Of a DNA stretch of 7,709 nt, positions 1-5,208 are shown piece after piece. The stretch's first letter is position 1, and every line of letters begins with the position of its first letter. Origin of the DNA: an uncultured Oscillospiraceae bacterium. GTDB taxonomy: Bacteria > Bacillota > Clostridia > Oscillospirales > Ruminococcaceae. Made by a program: the position numbers and the translations under genes. Location: contig CAUABB010000062.1 of assembly GCA_958427155.1 (NCBI GenBank), positions 1-7,709 on the forward strand, read 5' to 3'. The notes under the pieces were generated by a model. The model had not been told where the DNA came from and did not search any database. It saw only the letters and a list, made by a program, of their open reading frames with translations.

Positions 1-222
1 ATTGACCGGTATTTCCGTATTGTTGTGGACGAAGAAGCCGCCGACTGGACATTTGTCTGCCCATCGGATTATAAAAATATCACCGATAAAACACGGCGAA
101 TCGCGGAGTTTTACAAGGACGGTTTTCGGGAAATCTCGTCAGCGCTTCAAGCCATGGGGCTTTATGTTGGAATCAACATTCCCAAACGATACCGCAGGCA
201 TTTTGACATGATGGCAGAATAG
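1..222 (+). CDS. hypothetical protein, C-terminal fragment
   Basis: The reading frame is open from the first base of the window and stops at TAG 220-222, giving the last 73 residues of a protein whose start lies upstream. The visible part is mixed alpha/beta in character. It begins IDRYFRIVVDEEAADW and ends in a basic patch (PKRYRRHF) followed by DMMAE. I see no catalytic motif, membrane segment or repeat, and I do not recognise the family. A GTG at 25 and an ATG at 2 in another frame are not preceded by ribosome binding sites, so an internal start is unlikely. A strong hairpin terminator begins 8 nt after the stop, which supports this being the true end of a rightward transcription unit convergent with the sigma factor gene. 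Confidence 0.6.
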   Translation: MDRYFRIVVDEEAADWTFVCPSDYKNITDKTRRIAEFYKDGFREISSALQAMGLYVGINIPKRYRRHFDMMAE

Positions 223-230
223 ACAAAGAA

Positions 231-269
231 AAAAAGCGGAGAGCACATCGGCTCCCCGCTCTTTTTTTG
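231..269. terminator. bidirectional intrinsic terminator
   Basis: The stem AGCGGAGAGC (235-244) pairs with GCTCCCCGCT (251-260), with one A.C mismatch and a 6-nt loop. It is followed by a run of seven T (262-268) and preceded by a run of A, so it can work on both strands. It ends the upstream rightward gene and may also stop leftward transcription coming from the sigma factor gene. Confidence 0.85.
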
Positions 270-369
270 TGTGACTTTTTGCAACAGTTTAATCAGAACA
301 CCCATGCAAGGCGATGAGGAATCGCGTACAAGCCCGGTGCGGCATTCAGAGGGTAATTTTACCAGAGAA

Positions 370-392
370 ACACAAAACCCGCCTTTGCGGCT
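370..392 (-). terminator. possible weak terminator of the sigma factor gene
   Basis: Read leftward, CCGC (390-387), loop AAAG, and GCGG (382-379) form a short GC hairpin followed by GTTTTGTGTTT. It lies about 25 nt past the stop codon of the sigma factor gene. The stem is only 4 bp, so the stronger hairpin at 231-269 may be the real end point. Confidence 0.35.
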
Positions 393-416
393 CTTGGCTG
401 TGGCCTACGCCTCATA

Positions 417-1193
417 TCATGCGCGAACCTCTTTTGATGAAAAGGAAAAGCCTTTGCTGATCCGCTCCAACCGTTCGGCGGTCAACTCGGTTGAACTCGC
501 TCCGCTCGTTTTCCATGCGGAAAAGCTGCTGCGGTATGCGTAACGGTCTATCGTTTCATCGCGGTACGCTTTCAGAATGCGCAGCCGCTCACCGGTGCGC
601 AGTAGGTGAAAGGCTTTCTGCTCTCTTTGCCGGATGGCCTGTAATGTAACGCCGCATTCATCGGCAATTTGCGAAAGTGTTTTCCCGGAATAGTACCGCT
701 CCCGCACCAGCGTTTCACACGCTTCCGGCAGCAGAGACAAGGCACGGTCAAGACTTATACTCAGCCCTTGATTATACACCCGGTGTTCTGCCTGCTCAAA
801 ATCCCGCTCCGCGGTTTCATCCGGCAGCATATCGGAAAGATAAAGGTCATCCGCGCCCGGTACTTCTTCGTCAATGCTTTTGGAATAGTTGAGCGGGACA
901 CGTGTCCGCATTCCTGCCAGCGACCGAAACTCATTTTTTAAATGGTGGGAAAGGAATGTCGTAAACCTGTAGCCGCTTTGCGGGTCGAATGCTTCAACCG
1001 CCTTTAACATGGCAAAAAAGCCGGCTTGTGAAAGGTCGTCACAGGTTATCCCGGACGCTTCGCAGGCTTGTAAAAAACGGTTATAAAACCGGTTTGCAAC
1101 ACGATACAGCAGCCGCTCGATCTGCTGATACAGTTCCGGCACCCTTTCCCGCTCTCCCGCTTTGATTTTGACCGCCAGTTCCTCATTTGTCAT
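417..1193 (-). CDS. sigma-70 family RNA polymerase sigma factor
   Basis: A 258-aa alternative sigma factor that would redirect core RNA polymerase to its own promoters. Region 2 spans about residues 24-92. It includes the region 2.1-2.2 style stretch CDDLSQAGFFAMLKAVEAFD and the region 2.3-2.4 style stretch GYRFTTFLSHHLKNEFRS. Region 4 spans about residues 150-200 and carries the helix-turn-helix TLSQIADECGVTLQAIRQREQKA. The linker 100-130 is acidic, and a 50-residue Ser/Arg-rich tail of unknown role follows region 4. The start ATG (1193-1191) is preceded by AGGGGAG with 8-nt spacing. The frame stays open for another 103 codons upstream through a 12-bp repeat array, but that stretch is low-complexity (Thr/Gln/Asp), runs back through a divergent promoter and a terminator hairpin, and is probably not translated. 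The regulon is unknown. It could be phage- or element-derived or a chromosomal factor. Confidence 0.85.
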   Translation of the reverse strand: MTNEELAVKIKAGERERVPELYQQIERLLYRVANRFYNRFLQACEASGITCDDLSQAGFFAMLKAVEAFDPQSGYRFTTFLSHHLKNEFRSLAGMRTRVPLNYSKSIDEEVPGADDLYLSDMLPDETAERDFEQAEHRVYNQGLSISLDRALSLLPEACETLVRERYYSGKTLSQIADECGVTLQAIRQREQKAFHLLRTGERLRILKAYRDETIDRYAYRSSFSAWKTSGASSTELTAERLERISKGFSFSSKEVRA

Positions 1194-1215
1194 TTTTCCC
1201 GCTCCCCTGTATAAT
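1187..1215 (+). promoter_or_regulatory. sigma-A type promoter, rightward
   Basis: TTGTCA (1187-1192), a 17-nt spacer and a perfect TATAAT (1210-1215). The -35 box overlaps the start codon of the leftward sigma factor gene, so this promoter fires divergently from that gene. The predicted start site is near 1222. Confidence 0.6.
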
Positions 1216-1221
1216 AGAATC

Positions 1222-1278
1222 AGAGCGGGAATGCTCGCCAATCTCTTCGCGGTCTGGAAACAGGCCGCTTTTTCTTTT
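1222..1278 (+). ncRNA. putative short terminated transcript (small RNA 1)
   Basis: A strong promoter (1187-1215) and an intrinsic terminator (1249-1278) bracket only about 57 nt. The 5' end can form GAGC (1223-1226), a 6-nt loop, and GCTC (1233-1236). The same GAGC-GGGA-N-TGCTC pattern occurs just downstream of a second rightward -10 box near 5020. Alternatively the transcript is a leader that reads through into the repeat array, or the GAGC dyad is a DNA operator rather than an RNA hairpin. An ATG at 1231 opens a frame into the array but has no convincing ribosome binding site. No known RNA family is recognised. Confidence 0.4.
1249..1278 (+). terminator. intrinsic terminator with GAAA tetraloop
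   Basis: GCGGTCTG (1249-1256), loop GAAA, CAGGCCGC (1261-1268) form an 8-bp stem with one G.U pair, followed by TTTTTCTTTT (1269-1278). It is oriented rightward. It is not needed by any rightward protein gene in view, which is the main reason to propose a small RNA upstream of it. Confidence 0.7.
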
Positions 1279-1296
1279 ATGTCTAGGCTTAATATG

Positions 1297-1512
1297 GAAG
1301 CAACTATAGAAGCGACTTTGGAAGTAACTATAGAAGTATCTATAGAAGTATCTTTGGAAGTATCTATAGAAATATCTTTGGTAGTATGTTGAGTAGTATC
1401 TTGGGTAGTATCTTGGGTAGTTTGTTGGGTAGTTTGTTGGGTAACATGTTGCGCAGTATCTTGCGCAGTGTATTGCACAGTGTGTTGCACAGTATGTTGC
1501 ACAACATATGAC
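1297..1512. repeat. tandem array A, 18 degenerate 12-bp units
   Basis: Eighteen consecutive 12-bp units with no spacer. The unit drifts smoothly along the array: GAAGTATCTATA and GAAGTATCTTTG types on the left, GTAGTATCTTGG and GTAGTTTGTTGG in the middle, and GCAGTATCTTGC or ACAGTATGTTGC on the right. Neighbouring units are the most alike, as expected from local tandem duplication followed by divergence. Exact neighbour duplicates occur at 1393-1416 and 1417-1440. The right edge is ACAACATATGAC followed by GCATAAGC. Function is unknown. A centromere-like or regulatory protein-binding array and a neutral variable-number repeat are both possible. Confidence 0.85.
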
Positions 1513-1565
1513 GCATAAGCAGCCGACTTTTCTTTTATGTTTCGTTTCGTTTTGTTTATTTAATG

Positions 1566-1613
1566 GTAAAGCAGCTTGTAAAGTATCTTGTAAAGCAACT
1601 TGTAAAGTTTTTA
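1566..1613. repeat. tandem array B, 12-bp units
   Basis: Three full 12-bp units, GTAAAGCAGCTT, GTAAAGTATCTT and GTAAAGCAACTT, plus a partial fourth (GTAAAGTTTTTA). They are related to array A by period and by the core AGTATCTT. The sequences flanking both arrays also match: a TTTTCTTTTATGT tract to the left (1268-1282 and 1527-1541) and ACG-Y-ATAAGC to the right (1510-1519 and 1614-1623). Arrays A and B therefore look like two copies of one module. Confidence 0.7.
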
Positions 1614-1622
1614 ACGTATAAG

Positions 1623-1667
1623 CGACCGCATACGGTCGTATACGATCGTATACAGTCGGTACCATTC
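1623..1667. repeat. 10-bp repeats with overlapping palindromes
   Basis: Three tandem 10-mers, GCATACGGTC (1628-1637), GTATACGATC (1638-1647) and GTATACAGTC (1648-1657), are followed by a weaker GGTACCATTC. The perfect 16-bp palindrome GTATACGATCGTATAC (1638-1653) abuts a second inverted repeat, CGACCG-CATA-CGGTCG (1623-1638). The 10-bp spacing puts the sites on one face of the helix, which suits cooperative protein binding. The target protein is unknown. Confidence 0.55.
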
Positions 1668-1799
1668 GGGGGCGTTCGGTACCCCCCACCCTCTTTCAAA
1701 GTCAAAAGCATTGATGAAGGCGATGGCGTGGGTAACCTTTTCCAACTCTGACCAGATATACAACATAAGGGGAAAATGTCACCTAAAATCGATTGTATG

Positions 1800-2066
1800 T
1801 TATTGCTCCCGTAGTAAATCGAATGTATTTTCAAAAATATAAGTATTGGAAACAATTCCTTTATCAAGTCCATTTACGGCAATGCGTTCCAGATCCGCTA
1901 TTGTATGTGCGCCCGGTATAACCGTAATTTGCACCACTTGTTTCCCAGAACGGGAAAGGGAATAATACAATGCCTTTACTGCTTCTTTGGGATCATCTGA
2001 CAACGCAATAAAACAATTATAGCGGGTTACCCCATTTTCTATATAATCTGAAATCATACAAACCAT
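1800..2066 (-). CDS. hypothetical protein (88 aa)
   Basis: A small leftward gene between the origin-like repeats and the 12-bp arrays. The 88-residue product begins MVCMISDYIENG and has an alternating alpha/beta pattern (YNCFIALSDDPKEAVKALYYSL, then QVVQITVIPG). I recognise no family, signal peptide or membrane segment. An ATG two codons upstream (2072) is possible, but GAGG lies 7 nt before the ATG at 2066 and only 1 nt before the one at 2072, so 2066 is preferred. No clear promoter precedes it, so it may be read from the primase operon through the repeat region. It is probably a real gene because of the ribosome binding site, the gene-like composition, and its position downstream of the replication gene. 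Confidence 0.6.
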   Translation of the reverse strand: MVCMISDYIENGVTRYNCFIALSDDPKEAVKALYYSLSRSGKQVVQITVIPGAHTIADLERIAVNGLDKGIVSNTYIFENTFDLLREQ

Positions 2067-2110
2067 ATTCATACCTCTTTTTTGCTTTTTGTGGACGAAA
2101 CAGCCATCCC

Positions 2111-2318
2111 CTTACTTGCCCATTTGACTTCCTTTTACCGTCAGAGAGACAGAAATGAACAAGTAAGGGCGCAAATGCCCTATTTATGGGGGTTCAGCTT
2201 ACTTGTTCATGTGAACAAGTAAGGGAGCGCTTACTTGTTCATTTACCTCCTTACTTGTTCACCCCCACAAGTAAGCAAAAACCCAGTAAAATAGGCACTT
2301 TATAACCTTACTTGTTCA
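2111..2318. repeat. iterons CTTACTTGTTCA, six exact copies plus two partial
   Basis: Exact copies of the 12-mer occur on the + strand at 2198-2209, 2230-2241, 2250-2261 and 2307-2318. On the - strand they occur at 2156-2167 and 2212-2223. Partial copies lie at 2111-2122 (CTTACTTGCCCA) and, inverted, at 2267-2275. The pair 2198-2223 forms a near-perfect palindrome with a 2-nt spacer, and 2250-2275 forms another with an 8-nt spacer. Iterons next to a replication gene are the usual binding sites of a replication initiator. Confidence 0.9.
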
Positions 2319-2336
2319 CTTTTATATCTCTGACGG
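2138..2336. other. putative replication origin, large symmetric dyad
   Basis: The left arm (2138-2224) and right arm (2336-2249, reversed) match in three blocks kept at the same spacing: CCGTCAGAGA, then 8 unrelated nt, then TGAACAAGTAAGG, then 28 or 29 nt, then GCTTACTTGT. A further iteron follows in each arm, and one lone iteron (2230-2241) sits in the 24-nt centre. The right edge runs into the last codons and stop of the primase-helicase gene. In SaPI-type satellites the origin is likewise an iteron cluster just past the replication gene. In RSF1010 inverted repeats are the primase start sites. Origin function here is inferred from structure and context only. Confidence 0.6.
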
Positions 2337-4238
2337 GGAAACAAGTTCCCTATCTTCAAAGTCATCACTGAAAAGCGGGACGGTCTCTAACTCAACGTGC
2401 CATATTTTTTCTTTACCAAATCCCGTTGTAAAAAGCCTGATATTGTGATTCTCCTTTAATTCTTCTTTTGCCCGCCTGATCGTTTGGAACCGATATCCCT
2501 CTTTTTTGGCCTGTTCTTCAAGTTCTTTTATTGACATTTTTCCTCCGGCTTCGGTGAGTGTTTGCAAAATATATTCTTTGCAGTTCTCTTTTTTTGTAGG
2601 CGTGCCGCTTTGGAGATATTCGCTCACATACTCCCGGTCACGCTTCCACGTGGTTCCCTCGTGTTGTATTTGCCCGCGATCGTTAATCGAAAAAAGGATT
2701 GTCTCCTGAAGCCTGGTATAGTTGTTTTTTTCATTAGACAGATAGCGGATCCCCTGATTTTCCGTATATCCCGACATCATAACCACCCGGCTAATGTCCC
2801 AAAGGTCGGCGCTATCCGCTATCCGTTCCCGTCCTGATGCACCCTTTCTTTTGTTTGTGTGGCAAATTACAAGAAAAGTTGTCCCACATTCTTCACCCAA
2901 AGAAATCAAAGGAGCCATACAGTCGCGCATAGCGTTTCGGCTTCCCATATTAATATCCGGCGGTACAAACCCTTGAACAGGATCAAAAATACACAGAACA
3001 GGTTTAAAATACCGGATAAAACGCTCCATTTCAGCTGAACCAAATTTCAACCCGCGAAGTATTCCTTCTTTGTCTGCTAAAAAATCCGGCGTGATAATAT
3101 TTTCCAAATTTGCCCCCGCTTCTCTGAGTTTGCGCCTTAACTTTTTTCTTACACTATCCTCTGTAGTAAGAAAAGCAACCTTTGCCGGACCCCTTTGATA
3201 CCCCGGCGGGTCAAGTACAGAACTCGTGCCGTTGCTCAACGCAGTTATAACGTTGCACCAAACCGTCGTTTTACCAACCCCGCCATCAGCGGCCAGCAAT
3301 GTTATTTGTCCCTCTGGGATCCAACCCGGTATTAACCACTTTGCTTCTTCCTCGGTAAAATCATTCAAAGTTTTAAAGCATGATAAAAATGGGTCTGGTT
3401 CTTTTGGTGCTTCCTGCCTCTCATATTCCGCCGTGTCAGCATCCAGTTGAAGCAATCCCCTACGCACTTCGTCTGCGCTTGTCCGGATCAAAATATCACT
3501 GATATCCTCTTTGTCCCCCATTTCCCAAATACTGGACAAATCAATCAGCTTGACGCTTTCAGAGTGCCCGGCTAAGGCGTTGCAGGTCTCAATGGCAAAG
3601 GCTTTTCCAATCTCATCGTTGTCGCCCATCACAACAACCTTTTTCCCACTCAATGCCTCTGTATACTGCGGCTTCCATTTTCCCCGGCCTGCTCCATCCG
3701 GGGCAGAAACAGCGGCAAACCCGATTCCTATAAGATTGTCGGCATCTTTTTCACCCTCTGTTATCCATATTTCATGATGAGTTTTCAAAAGGTTCAAATT
3801 GTACAGGACAGGATCACCGCCGCGTTTGTCCACCCACTGCCCATCTTCCATGTGCTTCCATTCAAAAGACTTTTTCCCGCTCGTTGCATCAGTATATTTA
3901 ATTTTTTTCATGAGCGGGTTTCCATCAAAGTCCCGGTAAATATATTCCGCTTGTTTCATGCTCTCTTTTTTGGCCTGATTGTTTCGTTTTGTTGAAAGTT
4001 TCCGGCTATCTTTGCTCTGTAAGCTAGGCTTTAACTCACCGGCCGAAACTCCGAGCGAGTTCGCTATGGCTTCCTGACTGCAGCCGGCAAAGCAGTTTAA
4101 AAGAACATGTCCGTTTTCCGTCTCAGAGATGGAAAGGCTCGGATTTTTATCATCATGAGCGGGACAGCATGCCTTATACTGCCCTTTTCCGACCTGTTTG
4201 AACCCATGAAGAAGTGGACGAATTTCATCAATCGTCAA
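2322..4238 (-). CDS. CHC2-TOPRIM primase fused to RecA-like helicase
   Basis: A 638-aa replication protein that should make primers and unwind DNA for the element. Residues 20-55 form a CHC2-type zinc ribbon as in DnaG (CCPAH at 24-28, C49, C53). A TOPRIM-like domain spans about 155-235, with the acidic motifs TEGEKD (160-165) and GDND (205-208). Residues 300-500 are a RecA/RepA-type hexameric helicase ATPase, with Walker A GGVGKTT (319-325) and a Walker B strand VLCIFDP (414-420). Residues 552-605 look like a winged helix. The start is TTG at 4238. An in-frame stop precedes it directly, the next in-frame Met is at residue 94, and AGAGGGGG lies about 9 nt upstream. It is the last gene of the leftward operon, 16 nt after the excisionase-like gene, and its 3' end overlaps the iteron dyad. 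The helicase could instead be described as AAA_25 or DnaB-like. Confidence 0.88.
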   Translation of the reverse strand: MTIDEIRPLLHGFKQVGKGQYKACCPAHDDKNPSLSISETENGHVLLNCFAGCSQEAIANSLGVSAGELKPSLQSKDSRKLSTKRNNQAKKESMKQAEYIYRDFDGNPLMKKIKYTDATSGKKSFEWKHMEDGQWVDKRGGDPVLYNLNLLKTHHEIWITEGEKDADNLIGIGFAAVSAPDGAGRGKWKPQYTEALSGKKVVVMGDNDEIGKAFAIETCNALAGHSESVKLIDLSSIWEMGDKEDISDILIRTSADEVRRGLLQLDADTAEYERQEAPKEPDPFLSCFKTLNDFTEEEAKWLIPGWIPEGQITLLAADGGVGKTTVWCNVITALSNGTSSVLDPPGYQRGPAKVAFLTTEDSVRKKLRRKLREAGANLENIITPDFLADKEGILRGLKFGSAEMERFIRYFKPVLCIFDPVQGFVPPDINMGSRNAMRDCMAPLISLGEECGTTFLVICHTNKRKGASGRERIADSADLWDISRVVMMSGYTENQGIRYLSNEKNNYTRLQETILFSINDRGQIQHEGTTWKRDREYVSEYLQSGTPTKKENCKEYILQTLTEAGGKMSIKELEEQAKKEGYRFQTIRRAKEELKENHNIRLFTTGFGKEKIWHVELETVPLFSDDFEDRELVSPSEI

Positions 4239-4254
4239 TTAGCCCATCCCCCTC

Positions 4255-4500
4255 TTACCTTTCAGACACCCGCCGGATCGTCCCGCTCGGTTCCATAACC
4301 GGCACAGGGTTTGCAAGATAGCTTAAAAGGCCGTCAAGGTTTATAAGGGCTTTCTTGCCTGCCATTACCACCGGGATTTTGCCAGTCTTTACAAGACCCC
4401 TTATGTAGTATTCTGTGACGGCAGTCCCCGGGTCAGCTGCTTTGAGTTCCGCAACGCACTCTTTGATCAGGCGCATGCGCGGGAGTTGAATAGCAGACAT
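4255..4500 (-). CDS. excisionase-like / MerR-type wHTH DNA-binding protein
   Basis: An 81-aa product with a MerR/excisionase type winged helix: a first helix around MRLIKECVAELK (9-20), a recognition helix around TEYYIRGLVKTG (29-40), a wing IPVVMAGKKALIN (42-54), then helix LDGLLSYL. This fold is shared by Xis proteins and by small transcription factors such as AlpA, so it may assist integrase in excision or activate the operon. ATG 4500 is preferred over GTG 4509 because GGTGA lies 5 nt upstream of it. One base separates this start from the stop of the preceding gene, so the two are translationally coupled. Confidence 0.7.
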   Translation of the reverse strand: MSAIQLPRMRLIKECVAELKAADPGTAVTEYYIRGLVKTGKIPVVMAGKKALINLDGLLSYLANPVPVMEPSGTIRRVSER

Positions 4501-4501
4501 A

Positions 4502-4786
4502 TTACTCACCCGCCTTTCTTTCGTTTAACCTCTTAGCCATTTCTACCATTTTTTCACGAGTTTTGTCGTTAAATTTACGGGGTGCCGTTACCTTGACATA
4601 TTTCTTAGGTACAACAAAAGACTTGCTTCCGTCCCCAGTATTCACGATGTTTTTGAACTCTTGCGGGTATTCTGCGCACAACTTTTCAAGTTTTCTGATT
4701 AAAGCCTTATTGTACGTGAATACATCTGCCGTCGGTTCCGCTTCGTTGTATGTGATGATGGTTTCTTTCTCAACTTTCGTCAGCAT
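4502..4786 (-). CDS. conserved-type small protein of integrative elements
   Basis: A 94-aa protein beginning MLTKVEKETIITYNEAEPTA, with a central region rich in Lys and aromatic residues (NKALIRKLEKLCAEYPQEF) and a basic C-terminal helix. It resembles short proteins often seen beside primase genes in clostridial prophages and elements, from memory and without a search. No function can be assigned. GGAGG lies 7 nt before ATG 4786 and only 1 nt before ATG 4792, so 4786 is chosen. The upstream ATG would overlap the previous stop as ATGA. Confidence 0.65.
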   Translation of the reverse strand: MLTKVEKETIITYNEAEPTADVFTYNKALIRKLEKLCAEYPQEFKNIVNTGDGSKSFVVPKKYVKVTAPRKFNDKTREKMVEMAKRLNERKAGE

Positions 4787-4788
4787 AA

Positions 4789-4971
4789 TCATTCCTCCGC
4801 TTTCAGTTCTGCGATAATAGCACGGATTTCTGCTTTTTTCTCCGGCGAAAGTTCACGGCGAAGATGTACGCTGAATCTGCTGTCGCTAATCTCCAGTTTA
4901 TCGGCGATCTGCCAAAGGTAAAGGCCTGCTGCTTTTACTTCGTTGCGAATGTCTTGATTACAAATTTTCAT
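4789..4971 (-). CDS. small HTH DNA-binding protein
   Basis: A 60-aa protein with a helix-turn-helix across about residues 17-40: YLWQIADKLEISDSRFSVHLRREL. This is the pattern of the small Cro-like regulators found at the head of early operons in clostridial phages and elements. AAGGAG lies 8 nt before the start. It is probably a transcriptional regulator acting on the divergent control region, like Cro or Str against the repressor encoded at 5265. Its stop overlaps the start region of the next gene. Confidence 0.7.
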   Translation of the reverse strand: MKICNQDIRNEVKAAGLYLWQIADKLEISDSRFSVHLRRELSPEKKAEIRAIIAELKAEE

Positions 4972-5125
4972 CGTTTTTGCTCCTTTTTTGTTTGGTTTTC
5001 ATGTTCGATTGTGGTACAATAGGAGCGGGACTGCTCCGTATTGTGCGGACGGTTTCGCGATAGGGCGCGTATCGGGCTTTGGTCGGCTGTAATACGCGCC
5101 CTTTTTCTTTTGTTTGGGCTTTCAT
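4958..5125 (-). CDS. possible 55-aa basic leader protein
   Basis: A short frame missed by length filters. ATG 5125 is preceded by AGAGGT at 6-nt spacing, and TAA falls at 4960-4958, overlapping the start of the 60-aa HTH gene by 14 nt. The product begins MKAQTKEKGRVLQPTKARYA and is very basic, with no recognisable fold. It is the first frame after the leftward promoter, as expected for a leader gene coupled to the next cistron. Against it, the same DNA on the opposite strand contains a rightward terminator hairpin and a -10 box, so the open frame may be chance. Confidence 0.45.
   Translation of the reverse strand: MKAQTKEKGRVLQPTKARYAPYRETVRTIRSSPAPIVPQSNMKTKQKRSKNDENL
5027..5111 (+). ncRNA. 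putative antisense small RNA 2
   Basis: A TACAAT -10 box (5015-5020) with a weak -35 (TTGGTT-like, 17 nt upstream) would start transcription near 5027. A strong terminator ends it at about 5111. The unit is antisense to the 55-aa frame and to the leader of the early leftward operon, so it could limit expression of the replication genes. The motif at 5022-5037 (GGAGC-GGGACT-GCTCC) matches the one at small RNA 1 (1223-1236). Here it lies so close to the -10 box that the start site falls inside it, which makes a DNA operator as likely as an RNA stem. Confidence 0.3.
5063..5111 (+). terminator. strong rightward intrinsic terminator
   Basis: GGGCGCGTAT (5063-5072) pairs perfectly over 10 bp with ATACGCGCCC (5092-5101), with a 19-nt loop, followed by TTTTTCTTTT (5102-5111). 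In the leftward direction no T-run follows, so it should not stop the primase operon. Confidence 0.75.
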
Positions 5126-5143
5126 CAAATTACCTCTTTTCTA

Positions 5144-5172
5144 TTGACGTTCTTATTATTATTTGTTATGCT
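5144..5172 (+). promoter_or_regulatory. rightward promoter for repressor and integrase
   Basis: TTGACG (5144-5149), a 17-nt spacer and TATGCT (5167-5172). The -10 box lies within the left half of operator 1, so the repressor likely controls its own gene. The predicted start is near 5179, about 85 nt before the repressor ATG. Confidence 0.6.
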
Positions 5173-5192
5173 CTTATTGTAGCATAACAAAT
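5161..5192. promoter_or_regulatory. operator 1, 12-bp inverted repeat
   Basis: ATTTGTTATGCT (5161-5172) and AGCATAACAAAT (5181-5192) are perfect inverted repeats separated by 8 nt. The dyad spans both -10 boxes of the divergent promoters. It is the probable binding site of the XRE repressor, with half-site TTGTTAT. Confidence 0.7.
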
Positions 5193-5204
5193 TACAAATT
5201 TCAA
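5176..5204 (-). promoter_or_regulatory. leftward promoter for the replication operon
   Basis: Read leftward: TTGAAA (5204-5199), a 17-nt spacer and TACAAT (5181-5176). The -10 box and most of the spacer fall inside operator 1, which also covers the rightward -10, so one bound dimer would block both promoters. The first frame downstream is the 55-aa ORF at 5125. Confidence 0.6.
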
Positions 5205-5208
5205 TCGT

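Larger units (their letters stand above)
1194..1799. other. gene-poor region rich in repeats and palindromes
   Basis: This 606-nt stretch separates the sigma factor from the next small leftward gene. It holds a rightward promoter and terminator, two 12-bp repeat arrays (1297-1512 and 1566-1613), a 10-bp repeat/palindrome cluster (1623-1667), and a GGTACC pair with a G5/C5 inverted repeat (1658-1686). Several reading frames stay open here only because a 12-nt repeat without stop codons is open in every such frame. None has a good ribosome binding site, and 1690-1799 shows nothing else I can name. Confidence 0.6.

Noticed and set aside
271..416. Structured RNA or group II intron remnant between the terminator and the sigma gene
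   Set aside because: A small hairpin (GCGAT-GAGGA-ATCGC at 313-327) and GC-rich motifs were examined, but no domain V fold or known riboswitch core could be matched.
1403..1441. G-quadruplex from four GGG tracts
   Set aside because: The loops are 9 nt each and the tracts simply follow from the repeat unit. This is weak evidence for a functional quadruplex.
1194..1502. In-frame 103-residue N-terminal extension of the sigma factor (Thr/Gln/Asp repeats)
   Set aside because: The internal ATG at 1193 has a good ribosome binding site and matches the expected domain start. The extension exists only because the 12-bp repeat has no stops in any leftward frame, and it crosses a divergent promoter and a terminator.
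1297..1512. CRISPR array
   Set aside because: Units are 12 bp, directly adjacent and without spacers, and no cas gene is present.
1183..1689. Leftward 168-aa frame and rightward 62- and 76-aa frames through the 12-bp arrays
   Set aside because: They have low complexity and no ribosome binding site at the starts. Several overlapping frames are equally open, which is expected of a 12-nt repeat.
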